NCBI RefSeq assembly: GCF_037392515.1
Contig: NC_090292.1
Location: forward strand, 44,009,747-44,073,746
Direction: 5' to 3'
DNA length: 64,000 nucleotides
Source of the DNA: Haliotis asinina
Taxonomy: Eukaryota; Mollusca; Gastropoda; Lepetellida; Haliotidae
The notes under the pieces are model-generated. The model saw only the letters and a list, made by a program, of their open reading frames with translations, ran no database searches and was not told where the DNA came from. Numbering within the stretch: the first letter of the stretch is position 1; each line of letters begins with the position of its first letter. Shown one piece after another: positions 12,373-25,926 of the stretch. The translations under genes were made by a program, and so were the position numbers.

Positions 12373-13697
12373 TATTTCTTCCGAGGAGGATGTACAGGAG
12401 ATCTACCCCGCGCCTTCCTTGACGGTGACAAGCTATGTGTCCCACCACCATTGCCATGGTCGGACACATCCATGTCCTCAAGGGATCCAAACTTATTATA
12501 AAGCTGAATCTCATCTGTTGAACCTTTAGCCAGCCTTTCACTTTGATTGATTCTGTTTAACTTTTGATTTCCTTTGACAGTTTGTTTAGCCAGAGCTTCG
12601 TTTATTTTTTTGGACGAACCCGAGCCTGTTTTGTGTTTCAAAGAAGCATTTTCACTGTTAGTGTTTGTTTTATCCGATTGAGTCATAGGGCATGTAGAAC
12701 CGTTTGGTAAAGAAGACACAGACCGAGATTGAGATGCAATCAATGTAACTGGTAGCGAGTCAGTCTGTGTAGCTAATTCTCCTCGTTGTACAAGGTCTTC
12801 ATTTGGAACCAGTTCAGGTGAGGCTGATTTTGTTCATGTCATTTCTGTCTGACATTCAACAGAGGCTGTAGTAGGAGTTGGTCGTTTGGTAACTGAAGCA
12901 TAAGAAGCACTTTGATCAAAGGATGGGACGAGTTTCTTCGCTTCAGCATAGCTAATGTTTTGAGTGTGCCTTAATTTATTCACCTCCATTTCCCTCTTCC
13001 ACACTGGGCACTCTTTTGATGATGACGAATGTTTCCCAAAACAGTTGACGCATTTTTTATAGTTGCTTTCACAATCTTCTGTCACGTGGGATTGCCCTCC
13101 GCGGTTTGGGATGTACTGTTCTACTTGCAGATTACAATACCCTGCTTTGATAGATTTTGGTGCAGTTGGAGATACAAATGAGAACAGGTACGTATGCGTT
13201 GGAATTACTGTTGAGTTCTGACGTCGAGTGAATCGTTTAACGGACGTGACACCTTGATCTTTAAGTTCGCACATGATGTCAAGGTCTGTCATGTCCTCCA
13301 AAAGATGATCCCTATCCCTAACAATACCTTTACTTGAATTGAGGGTCCGGTGGATAGACACTTTAACAGGAGATCCAGCTAAACTATCTGTTGAAAGCAG
13401 GTTGTTTGCTTGTTGTCGTTTGCTGCACTCTATGAGCAACGATCCAGATCTCAGTCTTTTGATGTTTTTGACATCACCAGCTATACCATAAACTGCTTTA
13501 GAAACAATAAACGGGTTCAATTTGATTGGTTGTTTGTCTGGAGATTCAATAACCAGACATCGTGGCCGGTAGTCTGTTTCTTTGGATGTCCTGCAACTTT
13601 CAGTTGTACTTTGATCAGTATCGAGTTGACGTTTCTTTTTTAAAGGGGTTTCAAGGTCCATGTTGTAGTGTATAGTTTCATCATCTGAGCTCCCCAC
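12372..13697 (-). pseudogene. LINE copy 2 ORF1 (nucleic-acid chaperone), broken
   Basis: Two open pieces (13697-12834 and 12743-12372) are separated by a frameshift. ORF1 proteins of I-like LINEs bind the element RNA. An in-frame deletion has removed the first CCHC zinc knuckle and part of the second: the text jumps from YIPN to HVTEDC, whereas copy 1 has CFRCQRYGHGVNTC in between. The last knuckle-like motif (CVNCFGKHSSSSKEC) remains. Confidence 0.85.
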
Positions 13698-14558
13698 CCG
13701 CCATGGAGTATCACAAGGACAATGCTAAAGCAAGCGGATCTCCAGCTTGCAGCACCAAGGATACTTGGATGATATACTCAAGTAGAATAATCACAAAGTA
13801 ATTACTCCACCAGATTGGCCCATGAGCCACCGCCTTCTGGACATAAGACTCTAGGCAAATTATAACACAAAATTGAAGTGATTCGTTTGAAATTGAAATA
13901 TATAAAGATTTAGCCAAGACATTTGAGAAACTTTAAAAAGTTTCGGAAATTTATGCATTAGAATATACATACTCAGGGCTTGGCATGACCAGCCGATTGG
14001 TCGAACCGGGCCCATTCGACCACCCGTCTAGGCGAAGTCAGGGCCAAAGTGGTGTATTGAGCAACAGGAGCAGGATTGCAGGTCCCTATTGCCCTCAACC
14101 ATCAGGATCCCCTCCTCCGCCGACACAGGGCCGCAACCCATTTGGTGGACCAAATATCCCCCCGGGTCCACAACGGGGGTGTCGGCGAGCTCTTGGCGTT
14201 ACCCAGCACTCACCACGAGGAGGTGGCTCGCCACGGGTGCCTACACAGTTTATGTAATGTTCCGTACTGTACTCGTTGGGTCATGCGTATATATGTCATT
14301 CTAACACAGAATCATCATCTCATGTTAACGTTCTAAGGTAAATATTGTATGCTATGTGGCTATGACCGCTGTTACCATTTATGAGATTGTCTAAGCCATG
14401 TCATGAGTTATCGCCCCTGCTATTGACAAAGTGAAATCGTTGTTATCACTATGTTTAGGTATTGTTTTAATGCACCCATAATGTGGTGGGCGCTCAGACG
14501 TGTAGGTTGTATCAACATTCATGTAATGTACTGACTATGTATGTGTCCAAGAGCTTGA

Positions 14559-14660
14559 GCAAATATGACAAAGGTGTGTAAATATGACAAAAACGAGTAA
14601 ACATGGCAAAGGTGTGTAAATATGACAAAGGTGGGCAAATATGACAACGTTGTATAAATA
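14559..14660 (+). repeat. ~19-bp tandem repeat
   Basis: About five and a half copies of a unit containing AAATATGACAAAGGTG, with small changes between units. Confidence 0.8.
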
Positions 14661-15743
14661 TGGTCATCACTTTGACATTCATAACACTGGTCATAATTGT
14701 AAACTCTTTTCACTAACGACACATATGTTCGTATCCTTGAAATAATGCATGACCAAATTGAGATTTACCATTTCTGCCATACTCTTCAAATTGCTCTGTA
14801 ACAGGCAATAAGTAAACATTTAATCAACGGTTTCGTAATGTCCAAGAGCGTCCGTGGTAGTCGCTCTCGGATGTTAGTTCAGAATGGTGGAAGAGACAGG
14901 GAAGACAAGAGTCGGTGTTAGAGATGAAGACAGCAGAAACCATGGTGTATTATTGTCTGGTTGAATGACGGTCGAAATGGTATACACAGTGGTGAACATG
15001 GGACAGAACGCATATCGGGACCAAGTGGCCAATGATCCCGATGTGGAGACCCGCTCTGTCACTTACACACATTCAGAAGTCCGACGGCGATTCTTCATCG
15101 TTGACGTAGTCGTAGGTGGGGCGACGACCTTGCCCGACACCAAGACTAAACGCACAATCCGTCCACTTCTCGTTTCCAGTGGTCTCCTTGGTCTCGCTGG
15201 AGAGTCTCCTGACTGAACATATGAGTCAGGTTTTGATACACAGAGTCATTACGTCACACCGTGCAAGGTCGCTGGCCCATGCACATGTACATAGATAAGA
15301 TTCGCCGACGTAGGGAGGTGTTAATTGTCATATATTGATAGCACTTGAGAGTTCGGGAGGGGGTTTATGATAAGAGGGGATACATCGAATGTGTGCTGAA
15401 TACATTACACAGACAAAGGGGATAGAATTTCGGTGCACTTTGGACATATATTGAAACAAATAGATCGCGTGTATAAATGAAGTTTCAACAAACTTATTGA
15501 AATAATTTAGTTCATGACATACATATACATGTAAAATTATGTTCTGCTCACATGCTCAAGTTTGTTATTATACTGTTGTCATAATTGTTTCAGGGTTTAT
15601 TGTGTCTTTCTGGGGACTTATTCCCACTTGGGAATAAACTCGAACAAACTAATTAGACTATCTCAGTAACATTTAAATTAGTATGAGTTTCAAATTAGGA
15701 CAATACAATACACTTTTTTAATGGGCTATTGATCGCCAGCAAT

Positions 15744-15890
15744 ATACTACGTGGAACCTACATGTCTGAGAAGCGGGAAAATAATGGTTACATAAGTATT
15801 ATATGGAACTTTATATTGGACGGAAACATGTCGATGGAAGATAATCACAATGAGGTAGTCATAAATATTTACACGGAACCAATGTTTGAG
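15744..15890 (+). repeat. ~70-bp minisatellite, second block
   Basis: Two diverged units share the pattern ACATGTCTGAGAAGCGGGAA followed by a TATTATATGGAACTT part with the block at 6700-6935. Confidence 0.6.
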
Positions 15891-17029
15891 GGAGTATGAA
15901 CATGCCTTTCCTCACTCTGTTGAATTTTTTATCCATCAAAACCTGCTTTACACTTTGTCTGACTATCTTCTTTTTACAGTCTACGGTATCTGAACTTCTC
16001 TTCACTGCTTGTCCAAGATTGTTCTGAATGGGATTTTCCACGGAAACGTAAATGCCTTTGGAAAGTTTGTGGTCACTGTTTGACTTTTTATGACATGCAT
16101 GATATCGCCTCTAGGCCGATATGTCGTGACCACCCAAGTGGATTCACTCTTTACACTCATTGTTTTTACACGTGCGCAGACATACGGGGTCGTGTTCGCT
16201 ACCCAGAATAGCATAAATATGAAATTATGAATGCTATTTTGAAATCCGAGAAACTGTACAACTCTACACAGGAAAGCCGATAAGACCACAACTCTCTCAG
16301 TGGAATCAGAGAAAAACGGACAGAACATTCATACAATTAGTAACCATCATTTCAAATTCTGAAGATCGCTAGCGATCTCACTAAGACAACTTTCTGCCTC
16401 CGCCTTCTGGTGATATGTCCTCATGTGATTTTTCACAGCCTTTGGCACCCGTGGCGAGCCACCTCCTCTTGGTGGGTGCTGGGTAACGCCAAGAGCTCGC
16501 CAACACCCCCGTAGTGGACCCGGGGGGATATTTGGTCCACCAACCCGTTTGCCGTGGGTTGCGGCCCTGTGTCGGTGGAGGAGGGGATCCTGGTGGTTGA
16601 GGGCATGGGAGCAGGACCAGTGTTCCTAATGCCCAATACACCACTTTGGCCCTGACTTCACCTAGACGGGTGGTTGAATGGGCCCGGTTCAACCAATCGG
16701 CTGGTCATGCCAAGCCCTGTGCATAGATAATATGTAATTGCACAAAATTTGATTTGGAATTGTTTAAACTTTAGTCTTGGCACCCTTTGTTCAGAATATT
16801 ATTTGACTTGAATTTTGTTTACATGAATTCTGCCTAGAGTCTTATGCCCAGAAGGCGGTGGCTCATGGGCCAATCTGGTGGAAGAATTAATCTTTTGGTT
16901 TTTCTGCTGGAGTATATCATCTGAGTATCCTTGGTGCTGCAAGTTAGAGACCTGCTTGTATTTAGCATTGTCCTTTGTGATACTCCGTTGTGGGTGGGGA
17001 GCTCGGATGATGAAACATATATACTACCT

Positions 17030-18335
17030 ATGGAATACCAAACCCCCCAAAAACGCAATAAACGTCAACTTGACAACGATGATGACGACCAACGACCTTC
17101 CAACTCAATCAACTATTGGCCACGATTTTTAGTTCTAGAAACTGTAGACAAGACGCCAATGAAACTTAACCCTTTCGCCATTTCCAAGGGTATACATGGC
17201 ATTGCAGGTGAGGTTAAAAACGTTAGACAGCTTGCGTTCAGGCTCCCTGCTGGTTGAATGCAACAGAAAACAGCAAGCAAAGAACCTCATGTCAACAGAA
17301 GTATTTGTTGGAATTCCCGTCTCTATCACTGCCCACAGGACTCTGAATACCAGTAAAGGCATAATCAGAGACAGAGATGGATTGTTTGCTGATATGTCAG
17401 AGTTAGATATTGCTTCTGAGATGAAAGATCAGGGAGTGATTTATGTTAAAAGATTCACGATCCGCAGAAACAATGAAACGGTCCAAACAAATACTTATCT
17501 GTTCTCCTTCTCATCGCCAAATCCTCCGAAGTCTGTTAAAGCAGGTTATTGTAGTCTTTCAGTTGACGTGTACATCCCAAATCCTTTGAGATGTTTTAGA
17601 TGTCAAAGGTATGGGCACGGTGTTAACACTTGTACCAAGCCCATTACATGCGCCCACTGTAGTGAGAATACTCATGTCACAGAAGACTGTAACAGTGACC
17701 ATAAAAAGTGTACAAATTGTTCGGGAAATCATTCGTCTTTCGCCAAAGAGTGTCCAGTCTGGAAAAAACAAATGGAGATCAATAAAATTAAATTCACCCA
17801 GAACGTCAGCTTTTCTGACGCAAAGAAACTTGTGGAATCTGCAGCACATACTGAATCATTTGCATCAGTTGTAAGAACTCCTGAATATACCTCAAAAGTA
17901 ACTACCTCGTCGATACATTGCCAGACAGATTTGACGTGGGTTAAAACAAATAATGCTCAGTTCGTTGCACCCGAACAGTCTACTCAAACCTTGACATCTT
18001 CTGTCAACGCTCAGGTGGTATCTAAAGCCGGGTCACAGTCCTGTAGTCAGACTTCATCTGTATCTGGAGAACAATCTTTGTCTCAGCCAACTCACAAATC
18101 ACGATCAAAAACAAGCTCGAAGAATATTGTTCAAAGTAAAACTGACTCAAGAACAGAATCTTCAAAAAAGAGTGGCAGACCCCAGAAGGGTTCAGAAAAT
18201 CCTGTAAAATTATTTAATAAATACGGATCGCTTGAGGCCATGGAAGTGTCAGAAAACTTCCATCCCAGGGCACATAGCCTGTCGCCCTCCAAAAAGGTGC
18301 GGGGTAGATCCCCAATAAATCCCCCCAAAAGATAG
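17030..18335 (+). pseudogene. LINE copy 1 ORF1 (gag-like, three zinc knuckles), one frameshift
   Basis: The likely start is ATG 17030 (MEYQTPQKRNKRQ). A single extra base near 17233, between VRQL and RSGSLLVEC, shifts the frame. After it the protein is open to 18335. Zinc knuckles are CFRCQRYGHGVNTC, CAHCSENTHVTEDC and CTNCSGNHSSFAKEC. A Ser/Thr/Lys-rich C-terminal third follows. The product would coat the LINE RNA and chaperone reverse transcription. Confidence 0.88.
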
Positions 18336-21300
18336 TTTCTTCTTATAACATCATACAGTGGAACTGCAGAGGGCTGAAAAATAATTGCAATGATTTACAG
18401 CTATTGATCCAGGACTTTATTCCATCAGCAGTCTGTCTGCAGGAGACATATTTAAAGCAGACGGATACTTTTGACCTACGCCATTTCAATGCTTACCATT
18501 CTTTTTCACCCCCGGGCGAGAGGGCCACTGGAGGAGCTTCTATCCTTATAAACCAGAATATTATTCAGAGCCCTATTATTCTTAATACTGGTCTCCAAGC
18601 TGTTGCCGTGAGACTTACTTTACACGTTGCACTCACACTATGCTCTTTATATATCTCACCGTCTTCAACACTTCAGAAGACCGAACTTCAAAATTTGTAT
18701 AACCAACTCCCGAAACCCTGTGTTATTATGGGAGACGTAAATGGCCACAACCCACTCTGGGGTGGTACAACTACAAATGCTAAAGGTAAAATACTAGAGG
18801 AGTTCTGTTCCGAAAATGATTTATGTATTTTCAATGATGGGTCGAACACATATCTACATCCTGGCACAGGAACATATTCTGCCCTTGATTTATCAGTTTG
18901 TGATTCAAGCCTTCTAAATGAATTTGAATGGTCAGTTCATGATGACCTCTGTGGGAGTGACCATTTCCCAACATTACTAAAACCTGTGAATCCATCTGAT
19001 GTTCCTCCATCATCAAGATGGAACTTCAAAAAGGCTAACTGGCATTTATATGAAACTCTGTGTGTTGACAGGCTTAAACCTGAACTTTTTGATAATGTTC
19101 CTGATGCTATTCAACATTTTTGTGATGAAATGAATGTTATTGCTCATGAGTGTATACCAAAGTCCTCTGCAGTTCCACATATTCGTAAACCATGGTTCAA
19201 TGATCAATGTAAACAAGCTAGAAAGGAACGGAAAAAGGCAGAACACTATTTCCGTCGACACCCCATGGTGCATAATTTGAATAAATTTAAGATTGTAAAT
19301 GCTAAAGCACGGCGTACTTTTAAACAAAGCAAACGCCAATCTTGGCAACGATATGTATCAAACATTAATTCACGTACACCAATATCTAAAGTCTGGAATA
19401 TGATCCAAAAAATCAAAGGTAAGGGCTCCAAATCTAGTATTCACCACCTTAAAGATGGAAACCAGTTATTAACTAATGAAACCGATATTGCTAATAAACT
19501 TGGTGAAACTTTGGCAAAACATTCTTCCTCGTCAAATTATGAACCTAAGTTCCAAACACATCAAAAACAGCAAGAAAAGAAAACTATTAACTTTAATTCA
19601 GATAATGGGGAAGACTATAATGAAACTTTTTCGTTACATGAGCTTCATACTGCTCTTGATCAGGCTCATGATACTGCTTCAGGAACTGATAACATACATT
19701 ATCAACTCCTGAAGCACTTGCCAGATACATGCTTAGAGACGCTGTTACATATTTTTGATAATATTTGGACATCTGGACAATTTCCTTCGTCATGGCGTGA
19801 TGCTATCGTTGTTCCCCTTCCTAAACCTGGACGTGATCATACGGATCCTTCCAATTATAGGCCAATTTCACTTACTAGCTGTGTTTGCAAGACCATGGAA
19901 CGCATCATAAATAATCGACTTGTTTGGTACTTGGAAACAAATAACCTAATAACAGATATTCAGTGTGGTTTCCGTAAAAACAGAAGTACAGTCGATCACT
20001 TAGTGCGTTTAGAATCTTTTGTTAAGAATGCCATAATTAATAAACAACATGCAGTGTCGATCTTTTTTGATCTAGAAAAAGCATATGACACCACTTGGAA
20101 ACATGGGATTTTAAAAGATTTACATGACTTCGGATTGCGAGGCCGATTGCCTCAATTTATAGCCAACTTTTTAAATGATAGACAATTTCAAGTCCGTGTG
20201 GGTTCTACCCTGTCTGATCATTACAGTCAGGATCAGGGTGTACCACAAGGCAGTATTTTGTCTGTTACACATTTTAGCATCAAGATAAACAGTTTATCAA
20301 AGGTTTTAAACGATTCAATTGATGGATCACTTTTTGTGGATGATTTTAACATTTCATGTCGAGGTAAAAACATGCATACTATTGAACGGCAAATGCAGTT
20401 GTGTCTGAACAAGATAAATAAATGGTGTTTGGAAAACGGCTTTAAATTTTCTAAGTCAAAAACTAACTGTATACATTTCTGCCGTAAATACAAACCACAT
20501 AAGGACCCTGAACTGTATCTAAACGGCACACCTATTAAAGTTGTTAAAGAGGCCAAGTTTCTGGGTCTTATATTTGACTCCCACTTGACGTTCTTGCCAC
20601 ATATTAAATCCCTTAAAGTTAAATGTTTGAAGGCACTCGACTTGTTAAAAGTTGTTTCAAATTCAGAATGGGGAGGCGATCAAACCACCCTACTTCACTT
20701 ATACAGATCGCTCATTCGCTCCAAACTTGACTATGGTTCCATTGTATATGGTGGAGCCTGTAAAAGCAGTCTCAAAATGTTAGATTCTATCCATCATCAA
20801 GGTCTAAGATTATGTCTTGGATCTTTTCGAACTTCTCCCGTTGACAGTCTCTATGTCGAGGCAGATGAGCCATCTCTCACTCAGCGACGTATAAAATTAT
20901 CTTTACAATATGCTACAAAACTATACTCTAACAAATCTAACCCGGCATATAACTGTGTTTTCAATCCTCTCTACGAGGATTTATACAACAAAAAGTGTTC
21001 TCTTGTTCCACCTCTCGGACACAGAATCAAACCCTTTCTTTCTTCGGCCGGCATTGAGCTGGAAAACATAGCTCCTTCCCGTCTTCTTTCTTCTCCTCCT
21101 TGGCAATTGGTTAGGCCACAAGTTGACCTAACATTAAGTACATTTAAAAAATCAGAAACTAATGAACTACAATACAAACAAGAATATAATCAGTTGAAAC
21201 ATAAATATTGCGGTTATAAATCCTTATTTACAGATGGGTCTAAGGGCGGTGGCGCAGTGGCTTGTGCTACTGTCATTGGATCCAGAACAATATCTTCTAG

Positions 21301-22020
21301 ATTACCAGACAATAGTTCTATTTTTACAGCTGAAGCTAACGCCATATTAATGCTCTTAAATACATACAAAGACACCCTAAACATAGACAGTACATAATCT
21401 ATTCAGACTCTCTTTCTTGCCTTCAGGCTATTAAAAACCTAGCATGTAAACATCCACTTTTAATAGAAATTATTGAATTGCATAATGATCTTGCAACTGG
21501 CCAATACGACATCGTCTTCTGTTGGTTACCCAGCCATGTTGGAATCTCTGGTAACACATTGGCTGACCTTGCTGCTAAAGCAGCGCTCAACAAATCTGTA
21601 TCACCACTTCTTATTCCTTACAGTGATTATAAAGCCACCATTAGATCTTACATTCGTGATCTCATACAGAAGAAGTGGGACACCCAAGTAGGTATCAATA
21701 AATTACATGCAATAAAACCATTTGTTGGTTACACCTACTTGGGATGTCGGTCCAGATTTGAAGAGGTCATTATACCACGATGTCGTATTGGCCACACTAG
21801 GTATACCCATGAATATCTATTGAAAGGTGAGGATCCTCCGTTCTGCATCCCTTGTGATGAAATAATCACGGTCAAGCATGTTTTGCTTGACTGTGTTGAA
21901 TATTCCATCACAAGGGACAATTATTTTAAATCAAGAACTATGAAGGACCTTTTTAGTAATGTAAGTTCTCATTTAATTATTGCATTTTTAAAAGAATTGA
22001 ATTTATTGACTGACATGTAA
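18336..22020 (+). pseudogene. LINE copy 1 ORF2 (EN-RT-RNase H), one frameshift
   Basis: The frame begins at the ORF1 stop (reading IIQWNCRGLK), but the ATG used in copies 2 and 3 is changed to ATA here. Endonuclease (LQET, GDVNGHN, GSDHFPT), RT (NYRPISLTS, FFDLEKAYDTTW, LFVDDF) and RNase H (FTDGSKGGG, TAEANAI) are open to about 21350. There one base is missing compared with copy 3. The rest (WLPSHVGISGN and CIPCDEIITVKH) continues in another frame to 22020. Confidence 0.93.
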
Positions 22021-22576
22021 ATAAATAAGTATTTTATGATTGGAAGTTGAATTAGCAACTGAGATTGTTAGTGGCTGTATCCTCGAAGGGGGTTGAAGTA
22101 CCGTAAAATTATTGTCCTCCTGAGAGGGTACGTTAGTCCCAAAACGATTTAAGTCAGATTCAATCTTTCACTTTTTTAATCGTAGAATATGTGTCATTTT
22201 AATTTGTGGCTAATCTAGCATACAGTCGCCAACAGCTGAGGGGATGGTGTAAATCCAGCCAGGGACCATGCAGGTAGCAGAGGTACTGTAAGTCCCCATG
22301 GTCCCTGGTATGGTGATCTACCCTCTGTTGTTGGCGATCTATGGCCTGTTTTTATATTGTATTGTCCAAATAATGATACTGTTATATTTTTATAAGTTTC
22401 CACACTAGTTTTAATATTAACTGTGATAGTCTAGTGGTTTTACTGTCCTTCGTAGACAGGGTGTTCATAATATGCATATATATTCTTTTTTGTCATGTAT
22501 GTTCTCGTCACGATATGGCTGCAATATTGCCGATGTGACGTTAAATATTAACTCACTCACTCACTTTCACAGCCTT

Positions 22577-25500
22577 CAGTTCATGACTGCGTTGCCCACA
22601 TGAGAAACCATCAGCTCGTCGCGCTAATAGTCCAGGCTGAATTTCTAACAGGACAATGTATGAAGTCTCCACATTATCCTCTACTCCTTTACGTCCTTGC
22701 ATGAAACATTCACTTGTATATTATCCTCTTTCAATTAGTCCTAAGTCGTTTTGGTGAAACGGTAATCCCTTCAAACGGACTTGAATCATTTCGCAATGGC
22801 AATTGCAGCTGCTTTTAGTGCTCCACAGGCACGAAAATTGAAGTTTTGGAAAACTTTTCTCTGGTTAAGCGGATTTTAAACTCCCTATTTCCCGGGTCAA
22901 GGCATACCGAATGCTTGCTATGTAGAAACTGTGTTCCAGTTCTAGAAGAAAGCCCTTCACACGGTGCTGCCTAGCTCTTCCGAATACTAACCGAAAGGAC
23001 CCAAAATTGATATGTAGGTAGACAACATTTCATTCATTGTCGGGAAAGTGAGATGAGTTGAGCTGACTTTACGTCACATTAATCCAACCTTATAGTGACG
23101 AGGTCAAGTTTGCTTTAATACCATTCTAAGACCATGGTCCAAAAAGTTCGGTTTTTAAAACATATGTTTTCATTTCACTATCACTTGTGTATAACCAATT
23201 GTTGGCTCCAGGTCATGAAGTTTATTTTTTTCCTACCTGGATGTCACATCTTTTTCACATAAAGTATATTTGTATGAGTATATTTTTTTTGATAGTGAGG
23301 TTGCCAGGAGCTGCTTTAAATCTCGGAATATCATTCTGTAGAGTTGACCCCTGAGGACTAAATACACTAAATAAGTGTACAGACTTATATGTACAGACCC
23401 CTGAGGACTAAATAAGTGCCCCACATCTTCATAAGTATTTATTTTATTCATGTTTTTCCATCTTTGTGTTACATTTCCAATAACAACAGTTGTATGTTAT
23501 CCAAATGAAAGCAGTGTAAGTGTAGAGTAAATAGTGTCGATTTAAATATATCATGTGTACATTGCCTCATATCTAGTACATATACATATACAATCAGTCG
23601 GTTGTATCATTTCTAAAATAAGTCAATGTACACAGGAAAAGGAAAACATGCATAGTTTAAATTAGAAAACGCAATGAATTTGCAATTTCATGATATTTCG
23701 ATCATTCTTTTTGAAACCATATAGAATTAGGTTTCACCGTGTTGTTGTTACATTTATACAGCATGTATTAAGAGGGCTATTTGAATCCAAATGATATATA
23801 TATATTCTTCATTTCAGTGAATTTCCATATATACTTTAAACCATTCAGTACATTTTGTCCCAATATCCATTGCATATTGACAATTACTAAGCACGTGTGT
23901 TGTAGGTTCAACTGGATCATTACACAATGAAAATACTGGTGACATATAAATATAAATTAAGTCTTAAGTCACTGCTTTGTGTACATCATTTTGCCATCAA
24001 ACTATAATTTATCAATTACCAATTTCATTAATGTGTTTGGTAAGATAAAACTCCCATTTACTATAGCTCTTAAGGTTTTTTTTTTTTTTTTGTTTTTGTT
24101 TCTTAAATTTGGAAATCTGCAAAATATCATAATATAATCTACTACTTGAAGTATTCTTGACTTTAGAAATATGATAACATGATTTTCTTTATTACAGATC
24201 TCATGTATTTGAACAAAGCTGATTCTTAGTAAATATTGACATGTAAAAAAACATGTATCTGCACTAAAAGAATACTTTTGAATAATTCCTTGGGAATTAA
24301 ACCAAATTCCTGTGTCGTTGAAAAAAGTCATTAATGTATGTTATGCCTTTTGTCATGTCAGTGTAGAAAATATACTGACTTATTATCAATTGATATATTA
24401 TTGTTCCAAATTGACTGACAGGTCCATAAGTCTGTAACAGACGGTTCAATATTATCACAGTATTGTCTTTTAAATATTGATTTTATTTGAGTCATGTTTT
24501 CAATACACACATGAGAAACAAGTGTTCAATATATTCGGTTCTCGGTTTGTGACTGGTACAAACATCACATCGACAGTACTTCAGGCATATGGTCAGGACT
24601 GAAACATTTAATTTACAAATAATAACAGTAAACGTTCTGGTAGTTAGGTCGACACTTGTAATCGAATCCCAGCTGCGTATACCAGTGTTCATGCTGTTGC
24701 TCACTGGAACGTCTGGACCGGACTCGATTATGTACAGACAACAAGGATGTAGCTGGGATATTGTTGCGTCCAGTGCAGTTTAAGAGTCGCGGATGGACAG
24801 TGTAACAACAAGATTATCAAACATATTTAAAGCTAGTTTGTCAGCGTGTAAAACAAATAAACAATAAATTGACGAACAGACTATAAAAGCTTATAGTCTG
24901 ACTAACCAAAGATAGGCCACTATCCAAGGGACCCTGCTTACTTACGATCATAAGGCACACAATATGTGTCAGTATATACATGTACGCTAATTCAAGCAAG
25001 ATTATATCCTGTGCTGGAAACTTTTCTTTCAGATAACGAGCAGGCTACGCTAGGAACTATTTCCATATATTCCGACAATATCTGTAGAGTTATAAGTCAT
25101 AATTGTGAATACTTCAAATGACCTTGTGTCAAGTGGTAGTATTGTCACAACACATTTGTACTGCACTTTATCTGTGCGTGATATCATGCTCGAAGCAGAG
25201 TATTACCCCGTCGATGGCACTTAACACCTTATTTCCTATCGATGTGTTCGTGTCAATACATTCAGCTCGCTGGGGATCATGCAACCAAGACTGCTGAGGT
25301 ATAAAGAGTTGATACACAAGTCCGTCCTGTTGGGTACCCATGAACTGATGGAAAAACAGGGATATGTTTCGAACAACGCACATCACCCATGAAACTGACG
25401 AACGATGGATACAAAGGGGGTAGGAATGGCCAGCAAGCAAAGTTATGTCTTCCTAAGAGCGACCATAATGGTTTCCTGCAGGATCTGGTGACCAGTCTAT

Positions 25501-25926
25501 CGTTGTACAAAATAACTGTCAAGTGAGGTATAAATTGTATCGAGTTAATCCATCCAGTCTATCTGCATTTCTGGGCACATCAAGTGCCTTTCACTTCAGG
25601 AATATGTCATGTCGAAAATATGATCATTAATCCAGTTGGAATAAAACGGGTTCAGAGGCTACAACACGATGAAGACAATATCATTCTGCCTCTGACGGCC
25701 TCAAAGGACGGACGCAGACACGTCACGGTGTATTTCCTGTTCCGACACGTTAGATGTTTGATTACAAATTGCACCGCTGTTTATATCTCCTTAGGATGTT
25801 GTGTAGCGTTTTGGCCCTGTTCTTAAATTTTCATGTTTCACGTTTTAACTCGATTTAGCTCGATACAGCCTTGTGACACCTCATGGGTCTCTGTTGTTCG
25901 GGTGAGTTTCATTTCAGACTGCGATA
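22577..25926. other. No gene recognised between LINE copy 1 and the STAND gene
   Basis: AT-rich sequence with short frames. It holds a SINE remnant (24648-24783), a poly(T) run near 24077-24092 and a small direct repeat of a CCTGAGGACTAAATA motif near 23350-23410. It is the 3' flank of the minus-strand STAND gene; I found no AATAAA on the minus strand close to its stop. Confidence 0.5.
24648..24783 (+). mobile_element. Diverged SINE fragment
   Basis: It keeps CATGCTGTTGCTCACTGG, GTCTGGACCGGACTCGATTA and a GGGATATTG block in the order of the SINE at 57838-58090, with many changes and no ACTC tail. Confidence 0.6.

Larger units (their letters stand above)
8815..14241 (-). mobile_element. I-like LINE, copy 2 (dead, TSD intact)
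   Basis: A non-LTR retrotransposon on the minus strand, flanked by the 10-bp target-site duplication TACACAGTTT at 8805-8814 and 14242-14251. The order is 5' module (14241 to about 13970), ORF1 (13697-12372), ORF2 (12372 to about 9359), then a 3' UTR ending in (TGAG)n at 8815. It has an internal deletion of about 0.7 kb near 10140 and several frameshifts, so it cannot move by itself. The EN-RT-RNase H order puts it in the I superfamily (I/Nimb-like) rather than jockey, which lacks RNase H. Confidence 0.92.
14252..16430. other. No gene recognised; small tandem arrays
   Basis: The segment holds a ~19-bp tandem array with AAATATGACAAAGGTGTGTA units (14559-14660) and a second block of the ~70-bp minisatellite (15744-15890). 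A region of ~350 bp (14880-15240) is open on both strands, but neither reading resembles a family I know. Confidence 0.5.
16443..22564 (+). mobile_element. I-like LINE, copy 1 (near full length, TSD intact)
   Basis: The element is 6122 bp and flanked by the 12-bp duplication TTTCACAGCCTT at 16431-16442 and 22565-22576. It has a 5' module (16443 to about 16720), ORF1 (17030-18335), ORF2 (about 18336-22020) and a 3' UTR ending TTAACTCACTCACTCAC. The duplication fixes both ends. Defects are few: one extra base in ORF1, loss of the ORF2 ATG, and one missing base in ORF2. It is therefore a young but inactive copy. Confidence 0.95.

Noticed and set aside
14880..15240. Overlapping open frames on both strands
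   Set aside because: Neither reading resembles a known family, and a possible minus-strand donor at 15065 has no partner in phase.
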